DNA of 64,000 nucleotides from Albidovulum sp. (GCA_020637635.1 JACKKB010000011.1:71378-135377), one strand, 5' to 3'; shown: positions 41,954 through 50,976, counted from the stretch's first letter. Notes: a model not told the origin generated them from the sequence alone. Made by a program: numbers and translations.

Positions 41954-43579
41954 ATGTCGTCCCGGGTCGCGACCATGCCCGACGCGTCGGTCGGCCTTCG
42001 CCATGACGCGTCGGCGGCGCGGGCTACGTCCGGAGGCACCGTCCTTCTGCGCTGGGCCCCGCTTGCGGCCTGGATCGCCGCCTGCCTCTGCGTCGCGCTG
42101 CCGATCCTCGGGCACGCTTTCGTCCCGATGGTCGATCTGCCGGCACACATGGCGCGCCAGTTCGTGATGAGCGACTCGCAGGGCGCGCTCGACCGGTTTT
42201 ACGAATACCGCTTCTCCTTCGTGCCGAATGCCGCGGTCGACATGCTGCGAGCCCTGATCCCCATCGGCGACATCTTCGCCTTCACGCGGGCGGTGACGGC
42301 CGCCTACGCGGTTCTCTTCGTGAGCTCGGTGATGGTGCTCGCACGGGTGCTGTGGGGGCGCTGGGTCGCCTGGCCCGCGGCCTCGGCGCTGCTCGTCTTC
42401 AACGGCGTCTTCTTCTGGGGCTTCCAGAACTTTCTCGTCACGGTGCCGGTCGCGGTCTTCGGCTTTGCACTCTGGATCGCGATCGAGGCGCGCCCGGCCT
42501 GGCAAAGGGCTCTTGCCTTCGTCCCGGTCGCGGCGGTCGTGATGCTGATGCATCTCTATGCGTTTCTCGGCCTCGCGCTCATGGCCGGGGGCTACGAGAT
42601 CCAGCGCGTGATCGAGGCCCCTCGCGGCGAACGCGGCGCCCAGATGCGGCGTTGTCTCATCCTCGCATTGCCGTTCGTTCTCATGTGCGGGGTCGAACTG
42701 GTCGATATTCTCACCGCGCCCGCGAACCCCAATGGCGGCAAGACCTCCTGGGGCGAGGTCATGATGCGATTTCTCCTGCCGGTGCGGATGCTGGCATCGC
42801 CCTTCGAGATCCACTGGCCGCGCCTCTGGCAATCGACGGTGATGGTGATCGTCGCCTTCGCGGCCTTTCTCATCGCAACGCTGAACGGGCTGCGGCCGGC
42901 GGCGCGGTTCGGGATCAGGATCGATCGACGCATCGCGGGGCCGGCGCTCGCGCTCTTCGTCGCCTCGCTCGCCGTCCCCTATCTCCTCGGCGGGGTCTAC
43001 TACAGCGACATGCGGTTCCCGATCTTCTTTGCGATGCTGCTCTTCGCAGGGTCCCGCTGGCATGGTGTCGGGCCGGGGGCCGGGGCCGTCATCGCCACCC
43101 TGATCGCCGCCGTCGTCGTGATGCGCAGCATGGCCTATGACGATCTCGCGCGGCACTACGACGCCGACCTGCGCGATCTGGGCCGGATCGCCGGGGCGTT
43201 GCCGCCCGGAGCGAAGGTGCTCGCGGTTTCCGATGCGGTGGAAACCTCGGGCGACCCGATGTTCTGGCATCTCGACGCCTATCTGGTGCCGATGGCAAAG
43301 GTCTATGTGCCTTCGCTCTTTCTCGGCGTGCACAATTTCCGCGTTCGCTCAGAATGGGCCGAGATGTCGGCGCCGCAGACCGGACTCTACTACCAGAAGA
43401 GTCTCATCGCCCCGGGGCAGACGCCGTCGCGCTTTGACGAGACCTATGTTCAGGACTGGGACCGCAAATACGACTATGTGGTCATGATCGGGCCCGGGCA
43501 GGAACCGCTTGCCGCCCCCGACCGGCTTGTTCCGACGGCCGTTTCGGGGCGCTTCAGCCTTTACCGCGTTACGCCCTAG
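41954..43579 (+). CDS. Polytopic membrane protein, probable GT-C glycosyltransferase
   Basis: 541 aa from the ATG at 41954, directly after the GT2 stop. About ten membrane helices, beginning with LAAWIAACLCVALPILGHAF followed by FVPMVDLPAHMARQ, an acidic loop at the position of the catalytic Asp in GT-C transferases. A periplasmic domain of about 140 residues ends the protein (DPMFWHLDAYLVPMAKVYVPS). Together with GtrA and GT2 it forms a complete module: make polyprenyl-P-sugar, flip it, and transfer it outside. I cannot name the acceptor; the assignment as transferase is inference. Confidence 0.7.
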   Translation: MSSRVATMPDASVGLRHDASAARATSGGTVLLRWAPLAAWIAACLCVALPILGHAFVPMVDLPAHMARQFVMSDSQGALDRFYEYRFSFVPNAAVDMLRALIPIGDIFAFTRAVTAAYAVLFVSSVMVLARVLWGRWVAWPAASALLVFNGVFFWGFQNFLVTVPVAVFGFALWIAIEARPAWQRALAFVPVAAVVMLMHLYAFLGLALMAGGYEIQRVIEAPRGERGAQMRRCLILALPFVLMCGVELVDILTAPANPNGGKTSWGEVMMRFLLPVRMLASPFEIHWPRLWQSTVMVIVAFAAFLIATLNGLRPAARFGIRIDRRIAGPALALFVASLAVPYLLGGVYYSDMRFPIFFAMLLFAGSRWHGVGPGAGAVIATLIAAVVVMRSMAYDDLARHYDADLRDLGRIAGALPPGAKVLAVSDAVETSGDPMFWHLDAYLVPMAKVYVPSLFLGVHNFRVRSEWAEMSAPQTGLYYQKSLIAPGQTPSRFDETYVQDWDRKYDYVVMIGPGQEPLAAPDRLVPTAVSGRFSLYRVTP

Positions 43580-43757
43580 GCCGCGCCGGCAGGGGCAGGA
43601 TGCGGCGCCAGGGCAAGGGCTCCCCGACCTCGCCGCCGGGATCGCCCGGTTACACCTTCTCACGCGATCGGGAGCGGCAGAAACCTCCCGGCGCGAGAGT
43701 TGGCGTTTTCGCGGCCGCATCCCCACATTGAGGCAGCGACTCGAACGGGAGAAAGAA

Positions 43758-44201
43758 ATGACCTACCAAAAAACGCCGGAAGCCGTTTCCCGCCTGACGC
43801 CGGAACAGTTCCGCGTCACCCAGAGGAGCGGAACCGAGCGGCCCTTCTCGGGTGAATACGACGATCACTTTGCGCCCGGCATCTATGTCGATATCGTATC
43901 GGGCGAGCCCCTGTTCGCTTCCTCGGCCAAGTTCAGCTCGGGCTGCGGCTGGCCTTCCTTCTCGAAACCCATCGTTGCGGAGAACGTGAACGAATTGCGC
44001 GACACCACGCATGGCATGATCCGCACCGAAGTTCGCTCGGCCCATGGCGACAGCCATCTTGGCCACGTGTTTCCCGATGGCCCGCGCGACATGGGCGGGC
44101 TGCGCTATTGCATCAACTCGGCAAGCCTGCGCTTCGTGCCGAAAGACGAGATGGAAGCCGAGGGTTACGGGGCCTTTCTTGATCAGGTGGAGGAGAGCTG
44201 A
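43758..44201 (+). CDS. msrB: Peptide-methionine (R)-S-oxide reductase
   Basis: 147 aa. Reduces methionine-R-sulfoxide. Motifs: FRVTQRSGTERPFSGEY, FASSAKFSSGCGWPSF, TEVRSAHGDSHLGHVF, and the catalytic Cys in GLRYCINSASLRF. The two CxxC zinc pairs found in many MsrB proteins are absent (IVSGEPLF in place of the first). Two bases separate it from msrA. A 178-nt gap precedes it with no obvious gene. Confidence 0.94.
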   Translation: MTYQKTPEAVSRLTPEQFRVTQRSGTERPFSGEYDDHFAPGIYVDIVSGEPLFASSAKFSSGCGWPSFSKPIVAENVNELRDTTHGMIRTEVRSAHGDSHLGHVFPDGPRDMGGLRYCINSASLRFVPKDEMEAEGYGAFLDQVEES

Positions 44202-44202
44202 G

Positions 44203-44709
44203 ATGAGCGAGCGTGCCGTTCTGGCGGGAGGCTGTTTCTGGGGCATGCAGGATCTGATCCGCAAGCTGCCCGGGGTCGAGAAGACCCGTGTCGGCTATAC
44301 CGGCGGCGATGTGAGGAATGCGACCTACCGCGACCATGGAACCCATGCCGAGGGAATCGAGATCCTGTTCGACCCGGCGAAGACGAGCTATCGGCGGCTT
44401 CTGGAGTTCTTCTTCCAGATCCACGACCCGACCACGCCGAACCGGCAGGGGAACGATCGCGGCGCCTCCTATCGCTCGGCGATCTACTATGCCGACGAGG
44501 CCCAGCGGCAGGTCGCGATCGAGACCATCGCCGATGTCGATGCCTCGGGGCTCTGGCCCGGCAAGGTGGTGACCGAGATCGCGCCGGTCGGCGACTTCTG
44601 GGAGGCAGAGCCGGAGCATCAGGACTATCTGAAGCGCATTCCGAACGGATACACCTGCCACTTCCCGCGCCCGAACTGGGTGTTGCCGCAGCGCCGGGCA
44701 GCCGAATAG
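44203..44709 (+). CDS. msrA: Peptide-methionine (S)-S-oxide reductase
   Basis: 168 aa. Catalytic GCFWG near residue 10, then VGYTGGDVRNATYRDHGTHAEGIEI, FFQIHDPTTPNRQGNDRGASYRSAIYY and WEAEPEHQDYL are conserved. Start ATG is one base after the msrB stop with a strong GGAGGAG upstream. Together the pair repairs both methionine sulfoxide epimers. Confidence 0.95.
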   Translation: MSERAVLAGGCFWGMQDLIRKLPGVEKTRVGYTGGDVRNATYRDHGTHAEGIEILFDPAKTSYRRLLEFFFQIHDPTTPNRQGNDRGASYRSAIYYADEAQRQVAIETIADVDASGLWPGKVVTEIAPVGDFWEAEPEHQDYLKRIPNGYTCHFPRPNWVLPQRRAAE

Positions 44710-44746
44710 GGGCCGCACGGGTGGTGTCGATCCGCGGAGACCTTCG

Positions 44747-46237
44747 ATGACCGAGCTTGCGAGCTTTCCCTTTGACAACAGCTTCGCGCGCGAGATGGAG
44801 GGGTTCTACGTCCGCTGGCAGGGTGCGCGCGTACCCCGACCCGAAGTGCTGCGCCTCAATCGCGATCTCGCCGCCGCGCTCGGGTTCGAACCGTCGGCCC
44901 TTGCGGGGGCGGAGGGCGCGGCGGTCCTCTCCGGTGCGCAGGCGCCGGAGGGCGCGCTGCCCTTGGCGATGGTCTATGCGGGGCATCAGTTCGGAGGCTT
45001 TTCGCCACAGCTCGGCGACGGGCGGGCGCTGCTCGTCGGCGAAATCGTCGATCCGCGCGGGCGGCGAAGCGACCTGCACCTCAAGGGGTCGGGGCGCACG
45101 CCCTTTTCGCGCGGTGGCGACGGCAAGGCGGTTCTCGGGCCGGTGCTGCGCGAATACCTCTTCGGCGAGGCGATGCATGCGATGGGGATTGCCACGACGC
45201 GCGCGCTAGCCGTGGTCACCACGGGCGAGGAGGTCGACAGGAACGGCTATGAACCGGGCGCGGTCCTGGCGCGCGTCGCCGCGTCGCATCTCAGGGTCGG
45301 GACATTCCAGTACTTCGCCGCGCGCGGCGAGACCGACCGGGTTCGTCAGCTTGCCGACTATGCGATCACGCGCCACTATCCCGAGCTTGCCGGGCGCGCG
45401 GAGCGCTATCTGGAGCTCTTCCGGCAGGTGCGCGACGCGCAGGCCGCGCTTGTCGCGCAATGGATGCTCGTGGGATTCGTTCACGGGGTGATGAACACCG
45501 ACAACACGACGATCTCGGGCGAGACGATCGACTACGGTCCCTGTGCCTTCATCGACCGCTACGATCCAAAGGCGGTCTTCAGCTCGATCGACCGCTTCGG
45601 GCGCTACGGCTATGGCAACCAGCCGGCGATCCTGCAGTGGAACCTGGCGCGGTTTGCCGAGACGCTGATCGATCTGGTGGCGCCCGCAGACAGTGCGGCG
45701 GGAATTGCGCAGCTCACCGAGGAACTGAAGGTCTTCGGCGACACCTACCAGATCGCCTGGCTGGGCGGACTGCGCACCAAGCTCGGGCTTGGTGCCGCGA
45801 TGCCGGAAGATGAGGATCTGGCCGAGGCACTCCTGTCCATCGCGGCGGAACAGGAGGTCGACTTCACGCGGCTCTTCCGCGCGCTCGGCGATCTCGTCCG
45901 CGGCAAAGCTGCGCCGGCGCGCGGGCTCTTCCGCGACCCGGCCGCATTCGACGCCTGGGCCGAAGGCTATCGGGCGCGGATTGCGCGGGAAGAGGAACGT
46001 GACGGTGGCGATGCCGCGGCGCGCGCGCAGGCGATGGATCGCGTGAACCCGCTCTATATCCCGCGCAATCACAAGGTCGAAGAGGCTTTGGCGGCGGCGG
46101 TGGCCGGCGACATGGGGCTCTTTGACCGGCTCCTCGATCTCGTCTCGCATCCCTATGCACCACAGGAGGGGGTGGAGAGTTATGCGCTTGGTGCGCCCGA
46201 AGGGGCCGCGCCGCATGTCACCTTTTGCGGCACCTGA
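44747..46237 (+). CDS. selO: Protein adenylyltransferase SelO (YdiU family)
   Basis: 496 aa, normal length. Pseudokinase that transfers AMP to protein hydroxyls. Motifs: VYAGHQFGGFSPQLGDGRALLVGEI, LKGSGRTPFSRGGDGKAVLGPVLREYL, NTDNTTISGETIDYGPCAFIDRYD, YGNQPAILQWNLARFAETL, and the C-terminal LYIPRNHKVEEAL. No Sec in the C-terminus (ends with HVTFCGT, where the eukaryotic Sec is replaced by Cys). Downstream of msrB-msrA, consistent with a redox-stress grouping. Confidence 0.94.
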   Translation: MTELASFPFDNSFAREMEGFYVRWQGARVPRPEVLRLNRDLAAALGFEPSALAGAEGAAVLSGAQAPEGALPLAMVYAGHQFGGFSPQLGDGRALLVGEIVDPRGRRSDLHLKGSGRTPFSRGGDGKAVLGPVLREYLFGEAMHAMGIATTRALAVVTTGEEVDRNGYEPGAVLARVAASHLRVGTFQYFAARGETDRVRQLADYAITRHYPELAGRAERYLELFRQVRDAQAALVAQWMLVGFVHGVMNTDNTTISGETIDYGPCAFIDRYDPKAVFSSIDRFGRYGYGNQPAILQWNLARFAETLIDLVAPADSAAGIAQLTEELKVFGDTYQIAWLGGLRTKLGLGAAMPEDEDLAEALLSIAAEQEVDFTRLFRALGDLVRGKAAPARGLFRDPAAFDAWAEGYRARIAREEERDGGDAAARAQAMDRVNPLYIPRNHKVEEALAAAVAGDMGLFDRLLDLVSHPYAPQEGVESYALGAPEGAAPHVTFCGT

Positions 46238-46638
46238 ACGCGCCTGCGCCGCGACGGGGCTGCCCATGAAAGTCATGCCGCCGGCCGAGGGGCACGACCT
46301 TCGAGAGGGCATCCCATCCGCATGGTCTTCATCGCGCGGGACATCCACGGGGCGCGCATGCGCTCCAAGGATGGGACGCCAAGCTGCGCTCGGTCCGGCT
46401 CTGTTCGCGCGACGACGCGATCGGCACGCCGGCGGTGATGGCGGGGCTCTTCCCCTTGCGCATCGGCGCAGGTCGGCCGGCAGGATCCGGCCGAGGACCG
46501 GCAAGGCACCGAGGGGACGTGGGCCCGCGGCGCAACCTGACAGGAAACTCCCGCGAAACTTCACAGCTAGGCCACGATTTGGCCACAGCCGACCGGCATC
46601 CTTGGCTTGCGGGGCGGATATTCTGACGGAACACTGAG
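46238..46638. other. Intergenic region without a convincing gene
   Basis: About 400 bases between selO and the 51-aa gene. Reading frames are open in several phases as expected from GC content, but no domain is recognised and none has a supporting ribosome-binding site. A small stretch reading MVFIARDIHGARMRSKDGT (from 46322) might be a coding remnant, but is not supported further. I see no RNA gene or repeat. Confidence 0.4.
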
Positions 46639-46794
46639 ATGAAGATTGCAGAAGCAATTCTTGTCCGCATCCTCCGCAACAAGGCGGAGCGGGATGACGC
46701 TTTCGAACGCCGGCTGGAAAACCTTGGCACCCAGATCACGCAGCGCAGCCGCACGCCGCTGCCCACGCTGTTCGTTCGGGCGCACCACGCGTGA
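46639..46794 (+). CDS. Small hypothetical protein, 51 aa
   Basis: Starts MKIAEAILVRILRNKAERDD and ends with TPLPTLFVRAHHA. GGAAC lies ten bases before the ATG. Amphipathic and basic, with no membrane helix or known domain. Codon use is typical of the window. It is isolated on the plus strand between selO and the convergent mipZ. Function unknown. Confidence 0.5.
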   Translation: MKIAEAILVRILRNKAERDDAFERRLENLGTQITQRSRTPLPTLFVRAHHA

Positions 46795-46821
46795 GCGACG
46801 GCGGGCCGGTCGGGAGACGGG

Positions 46822-47631
46822 TCAGAAACTGACCGAGACGCCTGGCAACCGCAGTTCGTTCATCAGGTCGCGCACTTCCTGACGCGCGGCCACGTTCGAG
46901 ATGTTGAGCTTGTCGACGCCGATGTCGCGCAGGTCGAGAAGCGTCAGGCCGCGCGGGAAGAGCTCGCGGAAGATCACCCGCTCGGAAAAGCCCGGGGCGA
47001 CGCGGAAGCCAATCCGCTTGGCGAGCTGTTCGAGCGCCGCGCCGACCTTGCGCTTGTTGTGCATCTGTTGTGCGCCGAGCCGGTTGCGCAGAACGATCCA
47101 GTCGATCGGCTTCAGTCCGGCGCGGGCCCGCAACTGGCGCGCGTGCCAGACCATCTCCGAATAGATCGACGGGCCGATGACGCGGCTCGTCTCGGGGTCG
47201 ACGCGCGCGAGAAGGTCAAAATCGATGAAACTGTCGTTCAGCGGCGTCACCAGCGTGTCGGCCAGCGAATGCGCCACCTGGCTCAGGCGGGTGTGCGAGC
47301 CGGGGCAGTCGATGACGATGAACTCGACCTCGCGCTCGAGCCCGGCGATGGCGGCAGAGAGGCGCCGGTCATAGACGTTCTCGCCTTGCGCGAGCTTGCT
47401 CTGATCGACCTCGGGCAGGTCGCGGTAGACGGGCGAGGCGAGATCGATCCCCTGCCGGCGGGCGAACGAGAGGCGGTTCTCGACGTAGCGGCCGAAGCTC
47501 TTCTGGCGCAGATCGAGATCGAGCGCACCGACCTTGTGGCCAAGCCGGGCCAGTGCGGTCGCAACATGCATGGAGGTCGTGGACTTGCCCGATCCGCCCT
47601 TCTCGTTCCCCATGACAATGATATGCGCCAC
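46822..47631 (-). CDS. mipZ: Division-plane positioning ATPase MipZ
   Basis: 269 aa. ParA-like deviant Walker A GNEKGGSGKSTTSMHVA at residues 8-24, ALDLDLRQKSFGRY, and Walker B VIDCPGS, with DSFIDFDLL further on. The longer C-terminal region (RNRLGAQQMHNKRKVGAALEQLA) is characteristic of MipZ and not of plasmid ParA. It forms a bipolar gradient that places the Z-ring at midcell in alphaproteobacteria. It lies downstream of rpmE, separated by a terminator. Confidence 0.93.
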   Translation of the reverse strand: MAHIIVMGNEKGGSGKSTTSMHVATALARLGHKVGALDLDLRQKSFGRYVENRLSFARRQGIDLASPVYRDLPEVDQSKLAQGENVYDRRLSAAIAGLEREVEFIVIDCPGSHTRLSQVAHSLADTLVTPLNDSFIDFDLLARVDPETSRVIGPSIYSEMVWHARQLRARAGLKPIDWIVLRNRLGAQQMHNKRKVGAALEQLAKRIGFRVAPGFSERVIFRELFPRGLTLLDLRDIGVDKLNISNVAARQEVRDLMNELRLPGVSVSF

Positions 47632-47655
47632 TATTCTTTCTCCGCATCCGGAATC

Positions 47656-47681
47656 AAAAGGCGCGCCGTTGCTGGCGCGCC
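47656..47681 (-). terminator. Rho-independent terminator after rpmE (minus strand)
   Basis: On the minus strand the sequence GGCGCGCC-AGCAAC-GGCGCGCC forms an 8-bp hairpin with a six-base loop, followed directly by TTTT. It lies 44 bases after the rpmE stop and 25 bases before the mipZ start, so it ends the rplS-rpmE transcript and leaves mipZ to its own promoter or to readthrough. Confidence 0.8.
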
Positions 47682-47724
47682 GATACTATATGTTGTGCGC
47701 TTTGGCTTGGGAAGCGCAGCGAGA

Positions 47725-47946
47725 TCAGAATCCGAGACCGGAGTACTTGTTCTTGAACCGCGAGACGCGGCCGCCGGTGTCCATCAGTTTGGCCGAGCCG
47801 CCTGTCCAGGCCGGGTGGGCGAGCGGATCGATGTCGAGCGAGAGCGTATCGCCTTGCTTGCCCCAAGTGGAGCGGGTGCGATAGGTCGACCCGTCGGTCA
47901 TCTTGATCTCGATCATGTGGTAGTCGGGATGGATGTCGCTTTTCAT
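47725..47946 (-). CDS. rpmE: 50S ribosomal protein L31
   Basis: 73 aa. MKSDIHPDYHMIEIKMTDGSTY start; DIDPLAHPAWTGG and RFKNKYSGLGF end. The zinc Cys knuckle of the C+ form is missing (no Cys), so this is the C- type. Eleven bases after rplS on the minus strand. Confidence 0.96.
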   Translation of the reverse strand: MKSDIHPDYHMIEIKMTDGSTYRTRSTWGKQGDTLSLDIDPLAHPAWTGGSAKLMDTGGRVSRFKNKYSGLGF

Positions 47947-47957
47947 GGCCCGGCTCC

Positions 47958-48329
47958 TTACTCGGCTTTTTCTTTGTAGTTGGTGACTTCGGCGATCCGG
48001 GCCGATTTGCCGCGGCGATCGCGCAGATAGTAGAGCTTGGCGCGACGAACGCGGCCGCGGCGCACGACCTCGATCTGTTCGATGTTGGTCGAATAGAGCG
48101 GGAAGACGCGCTCGACGCCCTCGCCGAACGAAATCTTGCGCACGGTGAACGAGGCGCCGATGCCGCCGCCCTTGCGGCTGATGCAGACACCTTCGTAGTT
48201 CTGCACGCGGGTGCGCGTGCCTTCCGTGACCTTGAAGCCGACACGGAGCGTGTCGCCCGCCTTGAAGTCCGGGATGGACTTGCCGAGCGCGGCGATCTGC
48301 TCGGCCTCCAGTTGCGCGATCAGGTTCAT
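47958..48329 (-). CDS. rplS: 50S ribosomal protein L19
   Basis: 123 aa. Start MNLIAQLEAEQIAALGKSIPDFKAGDTLRVGFKVTEGTRTRVQ; conserved YEGVCISRKGGGIGASFTVRKISFGEGVERVFPLYSTNIEQIEVVRRGRVRRAKLYYLRDRRGKSARI motif order is shown by segments such as FPLYSTNIEQIEV and RRAKLYYLRDRRGK. Adjacent to rpmE. Its usual neighbour trmD lies 1.85 kb upstream, beyond an insertion. Confidence 0.96.
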   Translation of the reverse strand: MNLIAQLEAEQIAALGKSIPDFKAGDTLRVGFKVTEGTRTRVQNYEGVCISRKGGGIGASFTVRKISFGEGVERVFPLYSTNIEQIEVVRRGRVRRAKLYYLRDRRGKSARIAEVTNYKEKAE

Positions 48330-48783
48330 CGCGTGATCCTTTCCAAATGCTCGCGGTTCCTCCGCGATGGTGTTCGCGCCTCAGAGCTCCGCGTCTTCAT
48401 CGGGTCCGCCATTCGCGCCCGCCGGAGGTCAGGTCATCGTTCCTTGCCACCTGTCGCGGCCGGCCGCCCTTGCCGAAGAAAGCGAAGGACATGGGCCAGC
48501 AGCCGACAGCCCGGACGACTCGGACGAGCCCCGGACGGGCGGGGTATAGTTCTGGGGTGAAGGTGGGTCAAGTGGCGTGTGGCGCAGCGGCAGCCGCGTG
48601 TCCGCCTTGCGCCCGCCGCCACCGATTCTCGGCATGGCGGCAACGGCTGCAAGCACCACGCCAGCCGACGCGAGCGGATTTCCATTGCAAGATTCGAAAA
48701 CCTGGAGCATGAAATGTGATACTTTATGTCGCACTCGAATGCAGCGCCACCAGCGGTCAGTTGGCTTGAAGGAGTGACAGGTC
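48330..48783. other. Intergenic region between rplS and the plus-strand insertion
   Basis: 454 bases with no gene I can support. The rplS side must contain a promoter and leader for the rplS-rpmE transcript on the minus strand, since trmD is no longer directly upstream. The right end (about 48690-48780) has lower GC content than most of the window and ends with AAGGAG nine bases before the 48784 start. No tRNA or terminator was recognised. Confidence 0.4.
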
Positions 48784-49176
48784 ATGGAGATAGATCGGCT
48801 TTACATACTGGCCGGTTTCGTTTGGTTGATCTTCGGCATGGTGTTTGGCGTGTATCTTGGCATCACCGAGCAATTGCAGTTCGCTAATTCACACGCACAT
48901 GCCAACCTGCTCGGGTTCGTGGTTCCGGTTCTGTTCGGCTTGATCCACAAGAACTGGCCGGGAATGCGGGCAAGTCGATTGGCTTTCCTGCAATTCGCTC
49001 TCTATGAGCTCGGGGCGATCGTCCTTGTTGCTGGAAAATACGATATCGACAATGGCGGCAACGGCACGCTGGCGCCGCCAGGAGCGGTGCTCGTGGTGCT
49101 TGGGACATTGCTGATGGCCTGGCTTTTCGTCAGGTCCGGGACAGTGCCCGTGGCCGCTCACGCCGGCGGCCGCTGA
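48784..49176 (+). CDS. Cytochrome oxidase subunit I-like (CcoN fragment-like) membrane protein, 130 aa
   Basis: Four membrane helices. Resembles a stand-alone helical bundle related to the haem-copper oxidase subunit I: AGFVWLIFGMVFGVYLGITEQLQF, then SHAHANLLGFVVPVLFGLIHKNWPG with two His in the helix (SHAHANL) and a third in GLIHKNW, potential haem ligands. Family members are known in alphaproteobacteria without a settled function. Strong AAGGAG site. Its last base overlaps the start of the methyltransferase (TGATG). Confidence 0.7.
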   Translation: MEIDRLYILAGFVWLIFGMVFGVYLGITEQLQFANSHAHANLLGFVVPVLFGLIHKNWPGMRASRLAFLQFALYELGAIVLVAGKYDIDNGGNGTLAPPGAVLVVLGTLLMAWLFVRSGTVPVAAHAGGR

Positions 49177-50000
49177 TGCACTCCCCTGTCCGGAAGCACT
49201 ACGGTTCGCCGGAAATCGTCGGGCGCATCCTTGCGGCCGTGCCATGGCCCGACGAGAGTGGCAGTCCTTTGACGGCCGCGTCGCTTTTTCCCTACGATCA
49301 GCTACACGGCAGGGCAATTCAGGCGACGCGGGAACATGCGGCCCGCCTGAATCCCTCCGCAGAGGCGCATCTTCTCGACATCGGATCCGGAGTGGGCGGC
49401 CCCGCGCGTTACTTCGCATCGACGTACGGCTGCCGTGTCACCGGCATCGACGTGACGCCGGAATTCGTCGCGGCTTCAGGCGAACTGGGGCGCTTGTGCG
49501 GACTGGCCGGGCGCGTCGATTTCCTGGAGGCGGATGCTGCCAAGCTTCCCTTCCCGGCCGAAACGTTCGACCACGCCTATTGCTTCTACGTGGGCATGAA
49601 CCTGTCGGACACGGCCGCGGTGCTCAGCGAAGTCTTCCGCGTCCTGAAACCTGGCGCGCGCCTTGTCTGGACGGAAGTCACTGCGCTGACCGGAGAGCCG
49701 CATTTCCCGTTGCCCTGGGCACGGACGGCTGAAGAGAGCCACGTCGGGACGGTGGAGCAACTGACCGCATTGTTCGAAGATGCGGGCTTTGCCCTTCTGG
49801 CGATCGAAGATGAGACCGGTTCCCATGTTGACCTGGCACGGAAAATCGGCGCGTCAGGCCAGGTTCCCACGGCCGCAGAGGATCAAGCCAATCATGTGGT
49901 TCTCGGTGCCGATTTCGTCGAGCGCAGAAAGAACTACATCCGAAGCCTCTCCGAAGGCCTGATCGCCAGCACACTCGTGGTCTCAATGAAACCGGATTGA
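49176..50000 (+). CDS. SAM-dependent methyltransferase
   Basis: 274 aa. Class I fold: FPYDQLHGRAIQATREHAARL, motif I LLDIGSGVGGPARYFA, motif II VTGIDVTPEFV, motif III FLEADAAKLPFPAETFDHAYCFYV, and FRVLKPGARLVWTEV. The FPYDQLHGRA segment resembles sarcosine/dimethylglycine-type N-methyltransferases, but substrate cannot be fixed. Coupled to the haem-oxidase-like gene (1-nt overlap). Both are on the plus strand within an otherwise minus-strand ribosomal block. Confidence 0.82.
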   Translation: MHSPVRKHYGSPEIVGRILAAVPWPDESGSPLTAASLFPYDQLHGRAIQATREHAARLNPSAEAHLLDIGSGVGGPARYFASTYGCRVTGIDVTPEFVAASGELGRLCGLAGRVDFLEADAAKLPFPAETFDHAYCFYVGMNLSDTAAVLSEVFRVLKPGARLVWTEVTALTGEPHFPLPWARTAEESHVGTVEQLTALFEDAGFALLAIEDETGSHVDLARKIGASGQVPTAAEDQANHVVLGADFVERRKNYIRSLSEGLIASTLVVSMKPD

Positions 50001-50175
50001 CCAGAAAGAAGCGGGTTGCCTGTCGGCCGTGCCATTCAGCCACCGAAGGCTCATTTCAGCGATGATTTCAGGGGGCACGGCACTGCGTCTTTCGGCATGG
50101 CCGCATCCGAAAGCCGTCGTTCGCGTCAGGTGCCCGCATGGCGCGAAAGTCCGACCCGCGGACGTCAAGCCGTGG

Positions 50176-50976
50176 TCATTCCGACCGGGTTCGCCCTTCC
50201 CACAGATCCGGCCGCCTTTCCCGCGTCAGCCGCTCCGCTTCCGCCCGCCGCCACTTCTCGACCTCGGCGTGGTTGCCGGAGGTGAGGACGGCCGGTATCC
50301 CACGCCCTTCCCATTCTGCCGGCCGCGTATAGTGGGGATGCTCCAGAAGTCCTTGGGAATGGCTTTCGTCGTCGGTCGAGCTGGCATTGCCAAGGACGCC
50401 GGGCAGAAGCCGGACGGTGGCGTCGATCATCGCCTGGGCGGCGATCTCGCCGCCGGTCATCACGAAATCGCCGAGGCTTACCTCCTCGACCGCGTAATGG
50501 TCCAGCACCCGCTGATCGACGCCCTCGAAGCGGCCGCAGAGGAGTGTGACACCCTCGGCCGCCGCCCAGCGCCGTGCCATCGGCTGATCGAACTGCGTCC
50601 CGCGGGGCGAGAGGTAGACGACGGGCCATGTTGCCCGGTCCGCAGGCGTGCCGGCGGCGGCCTGATCGAGCGCGGCAGCCACGACATCGGCGCGCAGCAC
50701 CATGCCGGCGCCGCCGCCTGCGGGCGTATCGTCGACATTGCGGTGCTTGCCGATACCGAAGGGGCGCAGGTCGATGGTCTCGAGCGACCAGAGCCCCTGG
50801 TCGAGCGCCTTGCCGGTGAGCGACAGGCCGAGCGTGCCGGGGAAGGCTTCGGGAAAGAGCGTCACGATCCGAGCGGCCCAGGCGCCCTTCACGCGGCCGG
50901 GTGCGGCCACGAGATCGCGCGGGCGAAGCGAGGCGGAGATCGAAAGGCGGCCATGCGACTTCGGTCTATCGGTCAC
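50176..50976 (-). CDS. trmD: tRNA (guanine-37-N1)-methyltransferase
   Basis: 266 aa from the GTG at 50976, which lies within the last bases of rimM (11-nt overlap). SPOUT methyltransferase: RIVTLFPEAFPGTLG, RPFGIGKHRNVDDTPAGGGAGMVLR, YLSPRGTQFDQ, LLCGRFEGVDQRVLD, EVSLGDFVMTGGEIAAQ and GLLEHPHYTRP. It carries about 30 extra residues before the core, as in related Rhodobacteraceae. Methylates G37 to prevent +1 frameshifting. Confidence 0.95.
   Translation of the reverse strand: MTDRPKSHGRLSISASLRPRDLVAAPGRVKGAWAARIVTLFPEAFPGTLGLSLTGKALDQGLWSLETIDLRPFGIGKHRNVDDTPAGGGAGMVLRADVVAAALDQAAAGTPADRATWPVVYLSPRGTQFDQPMARRWAAAEGVTLLCGRFEGVDQRVLDHYAVEEVSLGDFVMTGGEIAAQAMIDATVRLLPGVLGNASSTDDESHSQGLLEHPHYTRPAEWEGRGIPAVLTSGNHAEVEKWRRAEAERLTRERRPDLWEGRTRSE

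Noticed and set aside
46238..46638. Possible coding remnant MVFIARDIHGARMRSKDGT at about 46322
   Set aside because: The frame ends soon after, without a start site or homology that I can support.
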